Shown here piece after piece: positions 36,010 through 48,870 of a stretch of DNA of 64,000 bases. The position numbers were made by a program, and so were the translations under genes. Each line of letters begins with the position of its first letter. Within the stretch, counting starts at the first letter, position 1. The DNA is taken from positions 761,001-825,000 of the forward strand of contig JALPQD010000388.1 of NCBI GenBank assembly GCA_023101885.1, read 5' to 3'. Origin of the DNA: Typhlomys cinereus. Taxonomy: Eukaryota > Chordata > Mammalia > Rodentia > Platacanthomyidae. The notes below the pieces were generated by a model. The model had not been told where the DNA came from and did not search any database. It was given only the letters and a program-made list of their open reading frames with translations.

Positions 36010-36265
36010 ACTGTGAATGTCTATGGAGGCCCATAGATAACATCAGGAATCATTCTGGATTGCTCTACCTCATTACTTTGCTCTGGGGTTTTCCAAGCTT
36101 TGCTTTCCAGGACCGAAAGTGCAGGCCACAACCATTTTCACCCAATGCTTCTTATGTGAGATCTGGGATCTGAACTCAGGTTCTTCTGCTTTATGCAAGC
36201 TCAGAGAACTTCTGCTTGCGAGGCAAAAGCTTAATCCCTGAATAATTTCTCCCCCAGATCCAAAG
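36010..36265 (-). mobile_element. B4-like SINE, antisense
   Basis: Contains GCCCATAGATAACATCAGGAATC (B4 tail side), TTTGCTTTCCAGGACCG, and the reversed head GGATCTGAACTCAGGTTC, GCGAGGCAAAAGCTTAATCC, ATTTCTCCCCC. Order and spacing fit an antisense B4-like copy. Confidence 0.6.
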
Positions 36266-36499
36266 GTGAATTTCTTTGTGTTGAACTATTTGGAGCATGA
36301 AAAAAAAATCCTGCTTCAATTAAGTGCTCAGTCATGACCAGGGCTGAGCCAAGTGAGGAATCCAGGTGGCCTGGGGTCTCTTCTGCTCTGTTGGACATCA
36401 CAGGTGTGAACAGAGGAGGGGTCCTGCCCAAGTACAAGGCCCACCTGCCCCTCCTCCACTGAAAATGAAGCTTAGAGAAAAGATCAAATTTGGTTAATA

Positions 36500-38100
36500 G
36501 TTCAATGAAAAGTTCTTTCCCCCAAGAGTTGTTTATCCTTTAAGTTATCTGTGAATACTTATACTATTTCAGGTAGACATGAATCCTGGATTTCAGTTTC
36601 AGGGTTTGTAGAAACTAGGGAACATGAATATAGAAGGTACAGAGATAGTTCTCACTTCTCCTACTCTTTTGTTTTTGAAACAGAGAGAGAGAGAGAGAGA
36701 GGAGGGGAAAAGTTTCAGAGGAAATGAATGTATTCTCATAGTTGCTTTATCTTGTTCATCTATATTTATGGAGTCTTTCTTGCCCTATGTAAAGTCTTTA
36801 TCTACTCATAATTTCATATGATGTAAAACTTCCATTTCTTTAGAATGTACTAGGTACTCCATCTTATATATTTACATGTAACAGATCTCTCAAACCTCTC
36901 AGTTACTTGATGAACCCAGTCCTATTATAAATCCAGTTTGAAAGTATGGGTAAAGGAGCTACAAACAAGTGTCATACTTTATTCAGGTCCTTGTAATTAA
37001 GCAAGTTGTGATTCCCACCCAAGCAGCTTGAATCAATCATCCTTCATCATATCATTGAACTAGAATAAGATCAGATATGTCCTCAACTCCCATCTTCACC
37101 TCCAAGGATACTGTTTAAATCACTTTATTACCTAAGACAACTGCCATGTTTCTTTATTCTGCATAAAATATGTGAGGAAAAAACCCATTTGTGTCATTAT
37201 ACAAACCTCACACACAACCTGAGCAATCAACTTGCTACTGTCAGTTTTGGTCTGAATCTTAAAAATATCAAGGTATCATTCTTTCTTATTCTCAAAGATA
37301 CAAGTAAACAACATGCTAATCTAAAATATTTGAAGTATTTCATGGACACACTTGGCTCATTTGAAGTATCCTAGATGTGGTACATTTTATGTTGGGTTCT
37401 TTCAATCCTTGACTAAGAAGAAGAGAGTGTATTGAGATCTGAAGGATTCAGTAAAATGAACATGGGCTGCAGAGATGTCTAAAGAAATTGCTTTCATCTA
37501 CCTTAGGCATGTATATGCATGCTTTTAGTGGGTGTGGTTTTAGTACAAGAGGAAAACAGCTATTAAAACACTCAGAATTTTAGCTACATGAGGACAGAAA
37601 TGAATCAATAAAATTTCCTCAGAAACCTACAAACCAGGTGAGAATCTTTGAGATACAGGCACATAAACTTAAATATTTAGCTTGGGTATTGTTATTTTTG
37701 CACCATTTTCTGATACAAATTGCATCGTGCCAACTTAAACCATTTTAGGCTAAAAAACTTAGCACATTCAAAACTTTGATTTCAAAAATTTAATGTCTTG
37801 TGGCTTTTCTACTTATGTTTCTAGAATGGCTTCTAGAATCTCCTTTCAGATTCTAGAACTAGCTTAAACAGTGTACCTCAGTATACTTGTGAGACTAGTG
37901 ATGCTAGTGGGTTATATATCATTTTGGAGTAAATTTTGGTGGCCTTTAGAAGAAATGATGTAATGAATAAGATCTGTGTTTTTGTTTCCATTAATAATGA
38001 GGTAGATCAGGACCATCCAACCCCCATGGACTAGAATTGGTTATTACCTAAAATGAAAATCAAAAGGACTTACTAGGCAAGAGAAAATGCACTCTATATG
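36500..38100. other. Intergenic sequence with MIR-like remnant
   Basis: A MIR-like block with TACTAGGTACTCCATC...AGTTACTTGATGAACCC near 36845-37000 is possible. A short GA run occurs at 36685-36703. No gene is supported. Confidence 0.4.
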
Positions 38101-38118
38101 GGCATAGAAGAGTTATCA

Positions 38119-38310
38119 TGGGTTAAGCCTCTGTCTTGCAGGCAGAAGGTCCTGAGTTTGGATCCTAGACCCCACATATAGACACCAGGCAGAAGCAGGG
38201 GCCGCCTGCATTTCTGGTCCTGGTAGGGCGGAGCCTATGAATCCCGAGGCAGAGTAAACAAGGAAGAGGTAGAGGTGGTCCATGGTGGTTCCCGAATTCA
38301 CCTGTAGTTC

Positions 38311-38366
<56 letters not shown>

Positions 38367-38388
38367 ATTGAATAAATAATAATAAAAA
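38119..38388 (+). mobile_element. Recent tRNA-derived SINE, copy 2 (unnamed family)
   Basis: Body TGGGTTAAGCCTCTGTC to GGTTCCCGAATTCACC with a CA tract at 38313-38363 and tail TAATTGAATAAATAATAAT. Flanked by a perfect 13-bp target-site duplication, AGAAGAGTTATCA, at 38106-38118 and 38389-38401. It shares most positions with copies at 8.8 and 56.6 kb. The 5' head is truncated after the box-A region. The A-rich tail and duplication show L1-type retroposition. Confidence 0.93.
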
Positions 38389-38786
38389 AGAAGAGTTATC
38401 ACATAAGACCACCAACCCTTAGTGTTCAGTATTATGTGATCACTCTGAGAGACCTTCATACTTGAAAAAGCAATACTGAGCTCAGAAAGCATTACTTTGC
38501 AGATGACACACCATCATTCTTTTCCTGCATCTACTGTGTGGCTCCTTCTCTCTGGTGAGGTGGATAACGTTCCGCATAAGACATTAACATTTGAATTTAC
38601 ACTAGCTCTTGGTAAGTTTCCAAGTGTTACTTTTAAACCAGCATACAAATGTCTAAAACCATGGCCACTGATTTGGCAAAAGTTTATAGCCTTGATTTTG
38701 CAATATCAGACTTAGGTTTCTAAATATCTAAATTAGATATTCATTTCTAAAACTACTGTAGTCCTGATTCTTTTCTATCCTCCTGT

Positions 38787-39130
38787 TATAGTTAGGAGTC
38801 AACTTGATGGTTGAGGGCTCAAGCTCTGGGCATATTTGTAGATAATTGGTAGTTAAGTCCAGAGTGAACCATATAGGAAATTGTCTAGTTGATGGAGCAG
38901 ACCCAACCCTAGGGTGGGACTAGGCCCTAGACAGTAAATAAAATACAGAGAACTGGTTGAGGAAGTTGGCATCCACATGTATACTTAGCCACACCACATG
39001 TATACATGTTGGTGTGGGCTCTTCTGTCAAGCTGGACTAAGAACTGTAACTGGACTACTATAAGAAAATAAACTTCCTGGTGATTTTATCTGCAACCCTG
39101 CAGGCTAACTATAACACCTCCCAACTCCCT
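38787..39130 (+). mobile_element. Rodent repeat with GTCAACTTGA start
   Basis: TTAGGAGTCAACTTGATGG, GATAATTGGTAGTTAAG, GGTGGGACTAGGCCCTAG and AGCTGGACTAAGAACTGTAAC match the block order of the 34.03-kb element. The same block order suggests one family; the class is uncertain. Confidence 0.5.
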
Positions 39131-39667
39131 TCCTCTCAGTCAACATAGTTTTGTCAATGAGAATTCCTAACACTGATATATACAAAAGGAAGCTCCTTAA
39201 TGAGCTCTAGAGAGGACCTTTACTTTTTCTTATGGTTTGAACTATCTATATTACATGAATTCATTTTATTGTTTAACTTGTTAGGAAAATATTTAGTGTA
39301 GTTTACACCTCAGTCATTTTAAATACAGTCGTATTTGGGCAGAGAACTCCACCCTATACTCATTGAACAAATTCACTTTTTTCTTGCCTCTCCATTCCAT
39401 CCCACCAGGAAAATTATACTTTCTGTTTCTAAGAATTTGGCAACATTAGATACCTCATATATATAAAAGCAGTGAACATTTATCTTTGATGATTGTCTAT
39501 ATAACTAAACAGTGATGTCCTTGAGTTTCACCCAAAAGACTAAATGATATTGCATCTTTCATACAAAGTGTATTTTTTTGGCCATTCATACACATTTGAG
39601 TTATTCCTGCCTCTTGCGTATTCAACAACTCTTAAGTATTGAAAATGATGCTGTAACAGAAGTCAAC

Positions 39668-39795
39668 AACTGAGTCTAAGTGTTTTGACCATAACAAAAT
39701 ACCACAGAGTGACCACACAATAAAAATTTATTTTTTTACAGTTTGGGATGCTGCAAAGTAAAGTTCAGGGCTACAATATAGTCAGACTGTGATGA
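39668..39795 (-). mobile_element. MaLR-like LTR fragment
   Basis: CATAACAAAATACCACAGAGTG followed by TTTATTTTTTTACAGTTTGGG and CAAAGTTCAGGG is the common MaLR antisense start (ACAAAATACCATAG, TTTATTTCTCACAGTTC). Confidence 0.45.
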
Positions 39796-39829
39796 CAGAA
39801 GGTCTCTTTAGTCTATTTTATATACATGT

Positions 39830-40145
39830 ATGGTTTGTGTCTGCATATGTTGACATGTGTATGGATATTCAGTCTGTGTGAGTGTGCACTTTATGAAGGC
39901 CTGAGGTTAAAATTGGAAGTCACCCTTGGTCATTCTTCCATCTTATTCTTTGAAAGCAGGGTTTCTCATAAAACCCAGAGCTTGAAAATAAAATTAATCC
40001 TGATAGCCAGTTTTCTCAATATCCCCATTGAGCTGAAATTACAGAAGGGCTGCCATAGTTACCCATTTTACCTGGGATCTGGTCTCATGCTTGCTTGACT
40101 TGATGGTGTTTTAATTAGTGACCCAACACTGCGCCCCCAGCTCAG
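39830..40145 (-). mobile_element. B4-like SINE, antisense
   Basis: TGAAGGCCTGAGGTTAAAATTGG, CTTTGAAAGCAGGGTTTCTC, AGCTTGAAAATAAAATTAATCC and TGCGCCCCCAGC follow the reverse-strand order of B4 (AGGCCAGAGGACAACCTC, GAGACAGGGTCTCTCAC). Confidence 0.6.
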
Positions 40146-40196
40146 ATTCCCAGGTTCTCTTCTTCTCTACCTGAAAGTGCATATCTTCTTGGATAT

Positions 40197-40232
40197 GAAA
40201 CAGAGAGAGACAGAGAGAAAGAGATAGATAGG

Positions 40233-40268
<36 letters not shown>

Positions 40269-40320
40269 GAAACAGACAGAGAGGCAGACAGAGAGAGACA
40301 GAGAGAAAGAGATAGATAGG

Positions 40321-40356
<36 letters not shown>

Positions 40357-40415
40357 GAGACAGACAGAGAAACAGACAGAGAAGCAGACAGAGAGAGACA
40401 GAGAGAAAGAGAGAA
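40197..40415. repeat. (GAGA/GACA) minisatellite with higher-order period
   Basis: A purine-rich block of GAGA, GACA and GATA units. CAGAGAGAAAGAGATAGATA occurs from 40211 and again from 40299 (period 88 bp), and CAGAGAGAAAGAGA a third time at 40399 (100 bp further on). It is therefore a duplicated larger unit and not a plain dinucleotide repeat. Confidence 0.85.
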
Positions 40416-41026
40416 TTCTGTTTTTTGGTATATTTTATTCTGAGAAAAATAATCCTATCATGAAATCCCTCCCATACAACCTCTTCTAAAAATTTAATTA
40501 TGGTAATTACAGATTCAGCATGTGAATTTGGGAGGAACAGACTCCATAATACTATGCATACAAATATATCTTTGAGAATTTCTTTTCCCTATTGCAAGCC
40601 TTCCCTTTCCCCACTACTTTCCTTCCACTTTTCCTCTGTGAATTTGTAACTCACTACATTCAATCTGGGTTCCTGTTAAAGCCATGTATCTAGACATTTA
40701 CTGAAGAGAGGACAATAAGCCAGTCAGCATATTTCTATGGAGAGTTTTTCCCCTTCTCTACCATCCAGTCTTAACCCTCCTAACCTTTGAGGGAGGTGTG
40801 GCATCTCTAATATATATATTATTTATTATATATAATACTATACATATATGTATATCACCAAAGAACACAAAGAGCAGGAAAGGAAAAATGTATTATTTTT
40901 CCAAACCTAATAAAAATTATAAACACTTTAATCACAGATGACCTCACTCATAATCAAATGGGTGAATTTCATGAGGTGACAAAGAAAATGAAAGAATTAT
41001 AAGATGAAAGACACATCAAGAACTAA

Positions 41027-42793
<1,767 letters not shown>

Positions 42794-42807
42794 ACAAAGA
42801 GACAAGG
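42794..42807. repeat. 3' target-site duplication of the RAB2A retrocopy
   Basis: ACAAAGAGACAAGG, identical to 41062-41075, follows the poly(A) tail directly. Confidence 0.93.
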
Positions 42808-43915
42808 GGAGCAATGACTGAAGTATCACAAGAAACTACACAAAACATAATATAACAGAGCAAAGATACCCAGTTTCTTATAGGGAAAATGAAAGCTTTG
42901 AATTCCATAGATGGCTTTTAAAGTCCTTGAAAATTAAGGTGAAATGAAAGTTTTCATAGCTGCAAATACTCAAAGATTCTTATCTAAAAGATTTGCTTTA
43001 TGGGAAATGTTTTAATTCAGTAGATGTGATATAGGGAGAAAATTCGAATTTATATAAATGATGATTACCACAAATAGTTGAGTATAAAAGATCTAGTGTT
43101 CTCATTCCTCAAAGTTTTTAAATTTTAAATAATTTAAATCAACAAAATAATTGTTCTTAGGTTTAAATATACATAGAAAAGTGTATGTTAGGAATATAAA
43201 GAATATTTCCTGAGGCATGGGATGGTAGTGGGATGGATTAAATGTCCTGTTAAGGGCTGAGCAGTTTGCAATCACATATTTTCTGTATTTTTGTCAGTTT
43301 CAAGTCTATGCAATAAATACCTTCTAATATGAAAAGCAAATTTTAGGTTGAGTGTTTAATGAGAGTACAGAAAGAAGAAAAATGGAAGAACAATATAAAG
43401 ATTATTATACATTTTTGCATTTTGGACATTTAAACTGTAAAATAATCACAAAAATAATGGATAAGATAAAGTGGGGCAAATTCAGTTAAGAAGAAGATGA
43501 GGAAAGATCTACATAGTCATGGTGGAAGCCCAATGTCAAGGTTATAGGTATAAAATTATAATATCTTAAATTTTTTTAATTAAAGATACTGCAATCTAAA
43601 TAATAGACTATTTAGAATGTGATATCTACATATTATCTGTAAAACAAAAAGTATAAGCAAATCAATCAGTAGAAAAACCAAATGCTTTAATATAAAATGA
43701 ACTAGTCTTAAAACAAGCAATATTACCAGTGAGAGTGACATCACAATGTGTATCACTTTATCAGCAATACAATAACACTAAGCTTATGAGTTGAAAGCCT
43801 AAACATGTAAAGTACCAGAAAGATAAAAACCAGACAAATCCACATTTACAACTGAGTATTAGAGTATTCCTTTCTCAAAAAACTGTTAAAAACAAATAGA
43901 AAGTCAACCATCACA
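42808..43915. other. Intergenic sequence, unassigned
   Basis: AT-rich, no supported gene and no repeat that I can name. Confidence 0.45.
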
Positions 43916-43919
43916 ATAC

Positions 43920-44065
43920 AGTCCTATCACTTTTCTGTTGCTGTGATAAAATACTCTGATAAAAAAATGTAAGGGAGAAAAGGTTTATTGGCCCACAAGT
44001 CCAAGACACACTCCATAATAGCAGATGAGATACAGTGTAGGAGCTTGGGAGAATTGGTTACATCA
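43920..44065 (-). mobile_element. MaLR-like LTR fragment
   Basis: TTTTCTGTTGCTGTGATAAAATACTCTG, GGGAGAAAAGGTTTATTGGCCC and CACACTCCATAATAGCAG have the antisense MaLR order (GCTGTGATAAAACACCATG, GGAAAGGGTTTATTT, CACACTCCATC). Confidence 0.55.
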
Positions 44066-44094
44066 TATCCACAGTCAAGAACAGAGAGCAGTGA

Positions 44095-44215
44095 ATTAGC
44101 ACATCACCATATCTGATTTTTTTATGTGGGTATTAGGGATACAAACTTTGGTCCTCATGCTTGCATAGTCAACCCTTTACTGATTGAGCCATCTGCCAAA
44201 ATGGGTTAGATCTTA
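44095..44215 (-). mobile_element. ID-like SINE fragment, antisense
   Basis: ATGTGGGTATTAGGGATACAAAC, CCTCATGCTTGCATAGTCAACC and TTTACTGATTGAGCCATCTGCC is the reverse strand of an ID/B4 head (GATGGCTCAGT...CTTGC...CCCAGCACCCACAT). Confidence 0.65.
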
Positions 44216-44219
44216 ATTG

Positions 44220-45200
44220 ATTGCAAAGTTGCATACTTTTGCATACTGCATACATTTATTTTAATGGATATATTTTATTTCATATAATTTAAACATGCCT
44301 CTTCTACCATGAAATATCTAAGTGATAATCTCACAACTGCAGCAAGTTCCACAGAGTGTGATTTACTGGGAAGTCTTTCCCAGTCAACTTTTAACACAAT
44401 ACTTTTGTTAATTTTTGGCCTCTCCTCTTCCCAATGGGAAGCAGTCCTCAGTCCAGTTCTAGTCTTACAAGAGTCTAAAGTTCTAGGCACCTCCAACATT
44501 GTGGTCACAGGTTTCATAGGTCCTAGAATAGCTACATAGGCGATTTGGTACATTTGGAAATGAGAACATCATGTCACAATGTCAAAAGGTTGGATGCTTT
44601 TGGCCTTAGGAATCAATTAATTGATAATACCTCCAGGTTTGTTGTTTGTCCTTTACACTCGCAAATGCTTTTCTTTTGGATTGCTTAATGTATTTTTTTA
44701 ACTCCTATAACAAAACTGTTTTCCAGCTAAACTTTATGTTCCTAGAGTTCTCTTGCAAGTCATCTCTTTGTAGTGCTCCTCAGCAGTGTCTGGTTTAGTC
44801 TGAGAAGTAGAGAAGACAAAACTTTCCCGGAACAATATGACAACAGTGGCATTTTCTTCAAAAGCTCAGCTCTACCAAAATGGTGTGCATAGCATCGTCT
44901 TCTTAGCATCTCTCTCTCCCTTAATGGCCACATTCAATTCATGTTAAAACTCTTTCTTGATTAACTCCAACTTTGCTTGTAAAATCTTGGGTTATTTTAT
45001 ATTAGTTCAGTAACCTAAACTATAAAATTGTATAATGTAGCACTCCAAGGAATATCATACAATTTACTGATAATCAATACACTATTTCAGATGCTATGAA
45101 GACAGATTTTAAACTTTAAATGATTATGTGCTTTAGCACACATGATTACATTAACAGAACATATGTTCTATAATTTTGCAGATATTTTTAAGTCATAGAA
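44220..45200. other. Intergenic sequence, unassigned
   Basis: Includes MIR-like or MaLR-like suggestions at 44380-44530 but nothing I can assign. No gene is supported. Confidence 0.4.
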
Positions 45201-45204
45201 GCCA

Positions 45205-45325
45205 GACGTGATGGTTCACACCTGTAGTCACAGCAGTTAGAAAGACAAGGCAGGAAGATTTCTGAGAATTCATGGCCAGTCAGGGGTACATAGTGATATT
45301 GTATCTCTAAAACAATAATAATTCA
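45205..45325 (+). mobile_element. B1-like SINE
   Basis: GCCAGACGTGATGGTTCACACCTG, AGTCACAGCAGTTAG, GACAAGGCAGGAAGATTTC and CCAGTCAGGGGTACATAG match a diverged B1, ending in AAAACAATAATAA. Confidence 0.65.
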
Positions 45326-45576
45326 TGGAAGACATAAACAAGGCAACTTCCTTAGAGACAGCAAATGCCTCCATTCCGGGTGCAGAGAAACAGCTTTAGG
45401 ACACATGCTGACTTTGTTCCTTGTGTTTCTGCTCTCTGGTTACAGTGTCATTTCACATGGCCACACTTCGGCACCTTTCTTTTCTTCCTGCTAGCAGCAC
45501 AAATGCCTCCCGCCTCCTGACCACAGTTACAAACTTATTCATGTGCACAGAGAGACACAGACACAAACATAGACAA

Positions 45577-45578
<2 letters not shown>

Positions 45579-45627
<49 letters not shown>
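45579..45627. repeat. (CA)n microsatellite
   Basis: A CA tract of about 48 bp following a diverged ACAGACACAAAC stretch. Confidence 0.95.
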
Positions 45628-45629
<2 letters not shown>

Positions 45630-46424
45630 CTACATTGCTAAACATCATTTTGAAAGTGTTTTAATAAACAAAATAACTCTCAAATCTAAGAGAGCAAGTA
45701 AAGTATGTAAAAAAGAGTGAAGAGCAGATTTCAGAGCTAAATCTCTAGACTCCATGGTGTATCAAGGAGAAGTTCTCACAGTTTTCTGGAATTTTTTTGT
45801 GTGATTTTTGAGCTTACAAACTAGGTCTTGAGTAGGAAATAAGTGCCATTTATCAACTCTCCAAAGCCAATCGCACAGTGTTGTAGTGAGTGAGGACCCA
45901 TGAGATCCTCTTTAGGCAGGGGTGGCAAGGGACACTGCCCTCCTTTAGCCAGAACCAAGGACTGTATCATACTCTTCAACCAACACTACTATGCCAAATA
46001 ACTTTACAGTTCCAATTGGAAGTCTTGAAAAAAAGAACATGTCAAAATTAATGCTGAGAATTGATGTTATGAATAAGAAATTGTGCCAAATTAGCACTTC
46101 GGATTTAATTTTATGTGTAATATGCTGCCAAGTAACTTGGAACATTTGTAGGTTATTGGAAAGTAGTTACAAGTGGCGCACAGCATCCTCCACCACCTTC
46201 TGCTTGCTTCCCTCCTCTTCATAGCACCTCCTCTGGGAACGACTGATGTGGGATGTGCATGTGTTGTGTGAATGCATGCAAGTGCGAGTGTATGGGCAGG
46301 TGACAGAAAAAAGTTAGAGTGTATATTTTGTATCATCCTTTTGAAGGACTTCTGCTTGACGGACATTTAACAAAGGAAGTCCTTAATTTGGTTTCCTCTG
46401 TTTTAATTTCACATTCTGTGAGCC

Positions 46425-46800
46425 TACACGATGGCTCAGTGGGTGAATATACTTGCAGCATATCTCTGTTGACTGGTGTTCAAAACCCAGGCCCCACATA
46501 AAAAGATACGTATCTGTAATCTCAGACACACTCATATGAAAAGATGGGAGGTGGAGACACGGAAGATAGGAGATTATCTGAAATCCCACTGGCCACTTAG
46601 CCTTGGAGGACAGAACATGGTTGAAATGACAAGAGTGACCCTCCTGACTCAGTAAGGTGAAAGGAGAGGACTGAGTCCTGACTATTGTCCTCTGTAATCT
46701 AATATGTGACATATGACACTGTGACATGTGCACACCTACACTTATAGGCACACACAAAGATGCCACACATACACACACACACATACACACACACACATTC
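46425..46800 (+). mobile_element. B4 SINE, near full length
   Basis: Head GATGGCTCAGTGGGTGAATATAC, GTTCAAAACCCAGG, then CCCACATAAAAAGATACG, a B1-like middle (GTATCTGTAATCTCAGACACAC, GGGAGGTGGAGACACGG, CACTGGCCACTTAG) and a diverged right end (TATTGTCCTCTGTAATC), ending in CA repeats at 46757-46800. It follows remembered B4 order throughout. The long cysteine/histidine/valine-rich ORF on the minus strand is caused by this repeat. Confidence 0.75.
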
Positions 46801-46859
46801 ACATACATATAGACATTTACAAACATACTCAGACAACCATATACATGCACACACAATGC

Positions 46860-47935
46860 AGTAATAATAATAAATGTAAAAATTCATTTTCTTTGGACAG
46901 AAAAGTGGGAATGTCTGAACAGTTTTCAAACATGTTCTTTACAAGAACCCATGGGGCATTCATCCAGAGCATATCTCACTCATGCCAACTCCTTAAGAGA
47001 TCAAAACAAACAAGTGGATGGGTGATTCCTAGACTCTCTGAATAATATGTAATTTCAGGTTAACAATTTTTTAATCATGAGCTGAGTTCACCTTTGCTTT
47101 ATGCTCTTGTTTGTAACTGCTCTAAAGTGGAATCTGAGCTGCTTCACTGGGATTTCGCTTGTCCTCCTTGATTTTTCACCATCTAACTCCAGATCAAATG
47201 ATTATCCTAGATAGAATTAAGCCATGCCTGAGCTGATCCATTACAAAAGTGACTACAGTTGACGTTGGAATGTTGTCTTCATTTTAGCTCCCTACTCCTA
47301 CATTACACTGTACATTATATTTTGTGTTATATATTCTCTACCCATATAGTCGTGCATATGGAAATGATCCAAGATAACAGCTGGTGTTCTTCTCTTTCGC
47401 AAAGCAGGAACTTATGTCCTTAGAGAAGTAGTTTACCTTTAACACAGAGAACGACAAGTTGGGTCTTCCTGCTCTTACTTTTAGGCCAGACATAGCTGAC
47501 AGTTTTCTGTCTCATAAGGCAGAGTTGGGGGTGTCTATTCAGGCAAAGACAATACCTCATCCTCTTTAGAATGAATAGCTAAAATATTTGGTGAGCATAT
47601 TTTTGCACAGTTGATCCCAAAGTTGCTTTGAAATGTAATGGACTTTTTTGCTAATCATCCAAATATCCAGACTCCTGTTCTGCTCATGGGCTCTAGAGTA
47701 AAACTACCTTCATACTTGCTAGTGTGAATCTTGTGCTTTCTTAATGGGCCACGGTGGTGTGCAGAGCTGAATGCTGCCTGACCAGTGTATTAACCAGAAT
47801 ACAAAAAAGGAAAGAGCTATGCACAGGTTGAGAATTAAAGCAAATATCAGCCTCTTGTGGGGATGGAAGAACAAACAAGAAAACTACTCAGAAGCAGCAT
47901 ATTTTGAGGTTATGCTCCAAAAGCCAAGTAAACTC
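46860..47935. other. Intergenic sequence, unassigned
   Basis: No gene or nameable repeat. It precedes an L2-like block. Confidence 0.4.
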
Positions 47936-47939
47936 CCAA

Positions 47940-48110
47940 TTTATTTATCTATTCACACAGCAAACATTGCTGAGCACCCACTGCATAGATGCGTCTTGCA
48001 AGATGTGATAGGAAGGGCAAAAACAAATAGCTTATGTATTCTCAGCCCTAAAATTGAATTAGTGAGCCACACCAGAAAGAAATATTCCAAAAAAAAAAAA
48101 AAAAGCTGGG
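47940..48110 (+). mobile_element. L2-like remnant
   Basis: TTTATTTATCTATTCACACAGC, AACATTGCTGAGCACCCACTG and TTGCAAGATGTGATAGG recall the L2 end (TTCATTCATTCAACAAATAT, TGAGCACCTACTATG). Low similarity. Confidence 0.4.
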
Positions 48111-48219
48111 AAAAATAGTAAAGTCTCTGCCAATGGCCAAATGAGTGAAGCAGGAAAGAAGGTCTTTTAAAGTTTCCCCATAGAGACAGAGTTTCTGCAA
48201 GGTTTGTTGATTACAAATG

Positions 48220-48350
48220 TAACACTAGTTGGTGCTTCCCCCAGCACATGTATGCCAAACACTGTGCAAAACCTGTGATGTGCTTAAGATTATTGAAATT
48301 TTCACAACAAAATAAGTTTGCTATATTTTGAATCACTCATCTTAACAAAC
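48220..48350 (+). mobile_element. MIR-like remnant
   Basis: TATGCCAAACACTGTGCAAAAC, GTGATGTGCTTAAGATTATTG and TTTCACAACAAAATAAG follow MIR core order (TGCCAGGCACTGTGCTAAGC, CTCACAACAACCCTATG). Confidence 0.45.
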
Positions 48351-48644
48351 TTGTATCATTATAAAACATTGAAGCCAAGTGTCAATTTCAACAGCTTTAA
48401 TTTAAACAGACAAGCTGTCATAAGAAAGTTTGCATAGAACTCATGACAGAGAACTAGTGATCGTTTGTGACTGAAATAGATGGAGATGACAGAGAAGGGT
48501 AACATTCTAGAAGGATGCACGGAAAACACAACATGTGCAGGTCACTAGGTTCAGCTCTTCAGTCAAAGATAGATAGAGAAATAGGTAGACAGACAGACAG
48601 ACAGATTGTCATCACTACTTTCAAAGAATAACATCTTGAAGCAT

Positions 48645-48801
48645 GCAATAAGGCCCAGTAGGTAAAGGAGCTTAAATGGAAACCTGATGAACCTTAATTT
48701 GTTATTCCAAATCCACATGGTGGAAAGAACCAACTTCCAAAAGTTGTCCTTTGGACCCCACATGTATATGTATGGCATGGAACTCTCTGTCTCTGTCTCT
48801 G

Positions 48802-48836
<35 letters not shown>

Positions 48837-48870
48837 ATCTCTATCTATCTATCTGTCTATCTATGTGATA
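48645..48870 (+). mobile_element. RSINE1/B2-like SINE with CTGTCT tail
   Basis: Head GCCCAGTAGGTAAAGGAGC, then CATGGTGGAAAGAACCAACTTCC and AAAAGTTGTCCTTTGGACC match the RSINE1 block also seen at 24.0 kb. The tail is a TCTCTG then TATC microsatellite (48784-48862). Confidence 0.65.
48784..48862. repeat. (TCTCTG)n / (TATC)n microsatellite
   Basis: TCTCTG units from 48784, then CT, then TATC units to 48862. A complementary-type GATA/GACA run lies at 48568-48606 on the same strand, so the two could pair. Confidence 0.9.

Noticed and set aside
46383..46856. 157-codon minus-strand frame rich in Cys/Val/His
   Set aside because: It covers the B4 SINE and its CA repeat on the opposite strand; composition is a repeat artefact.
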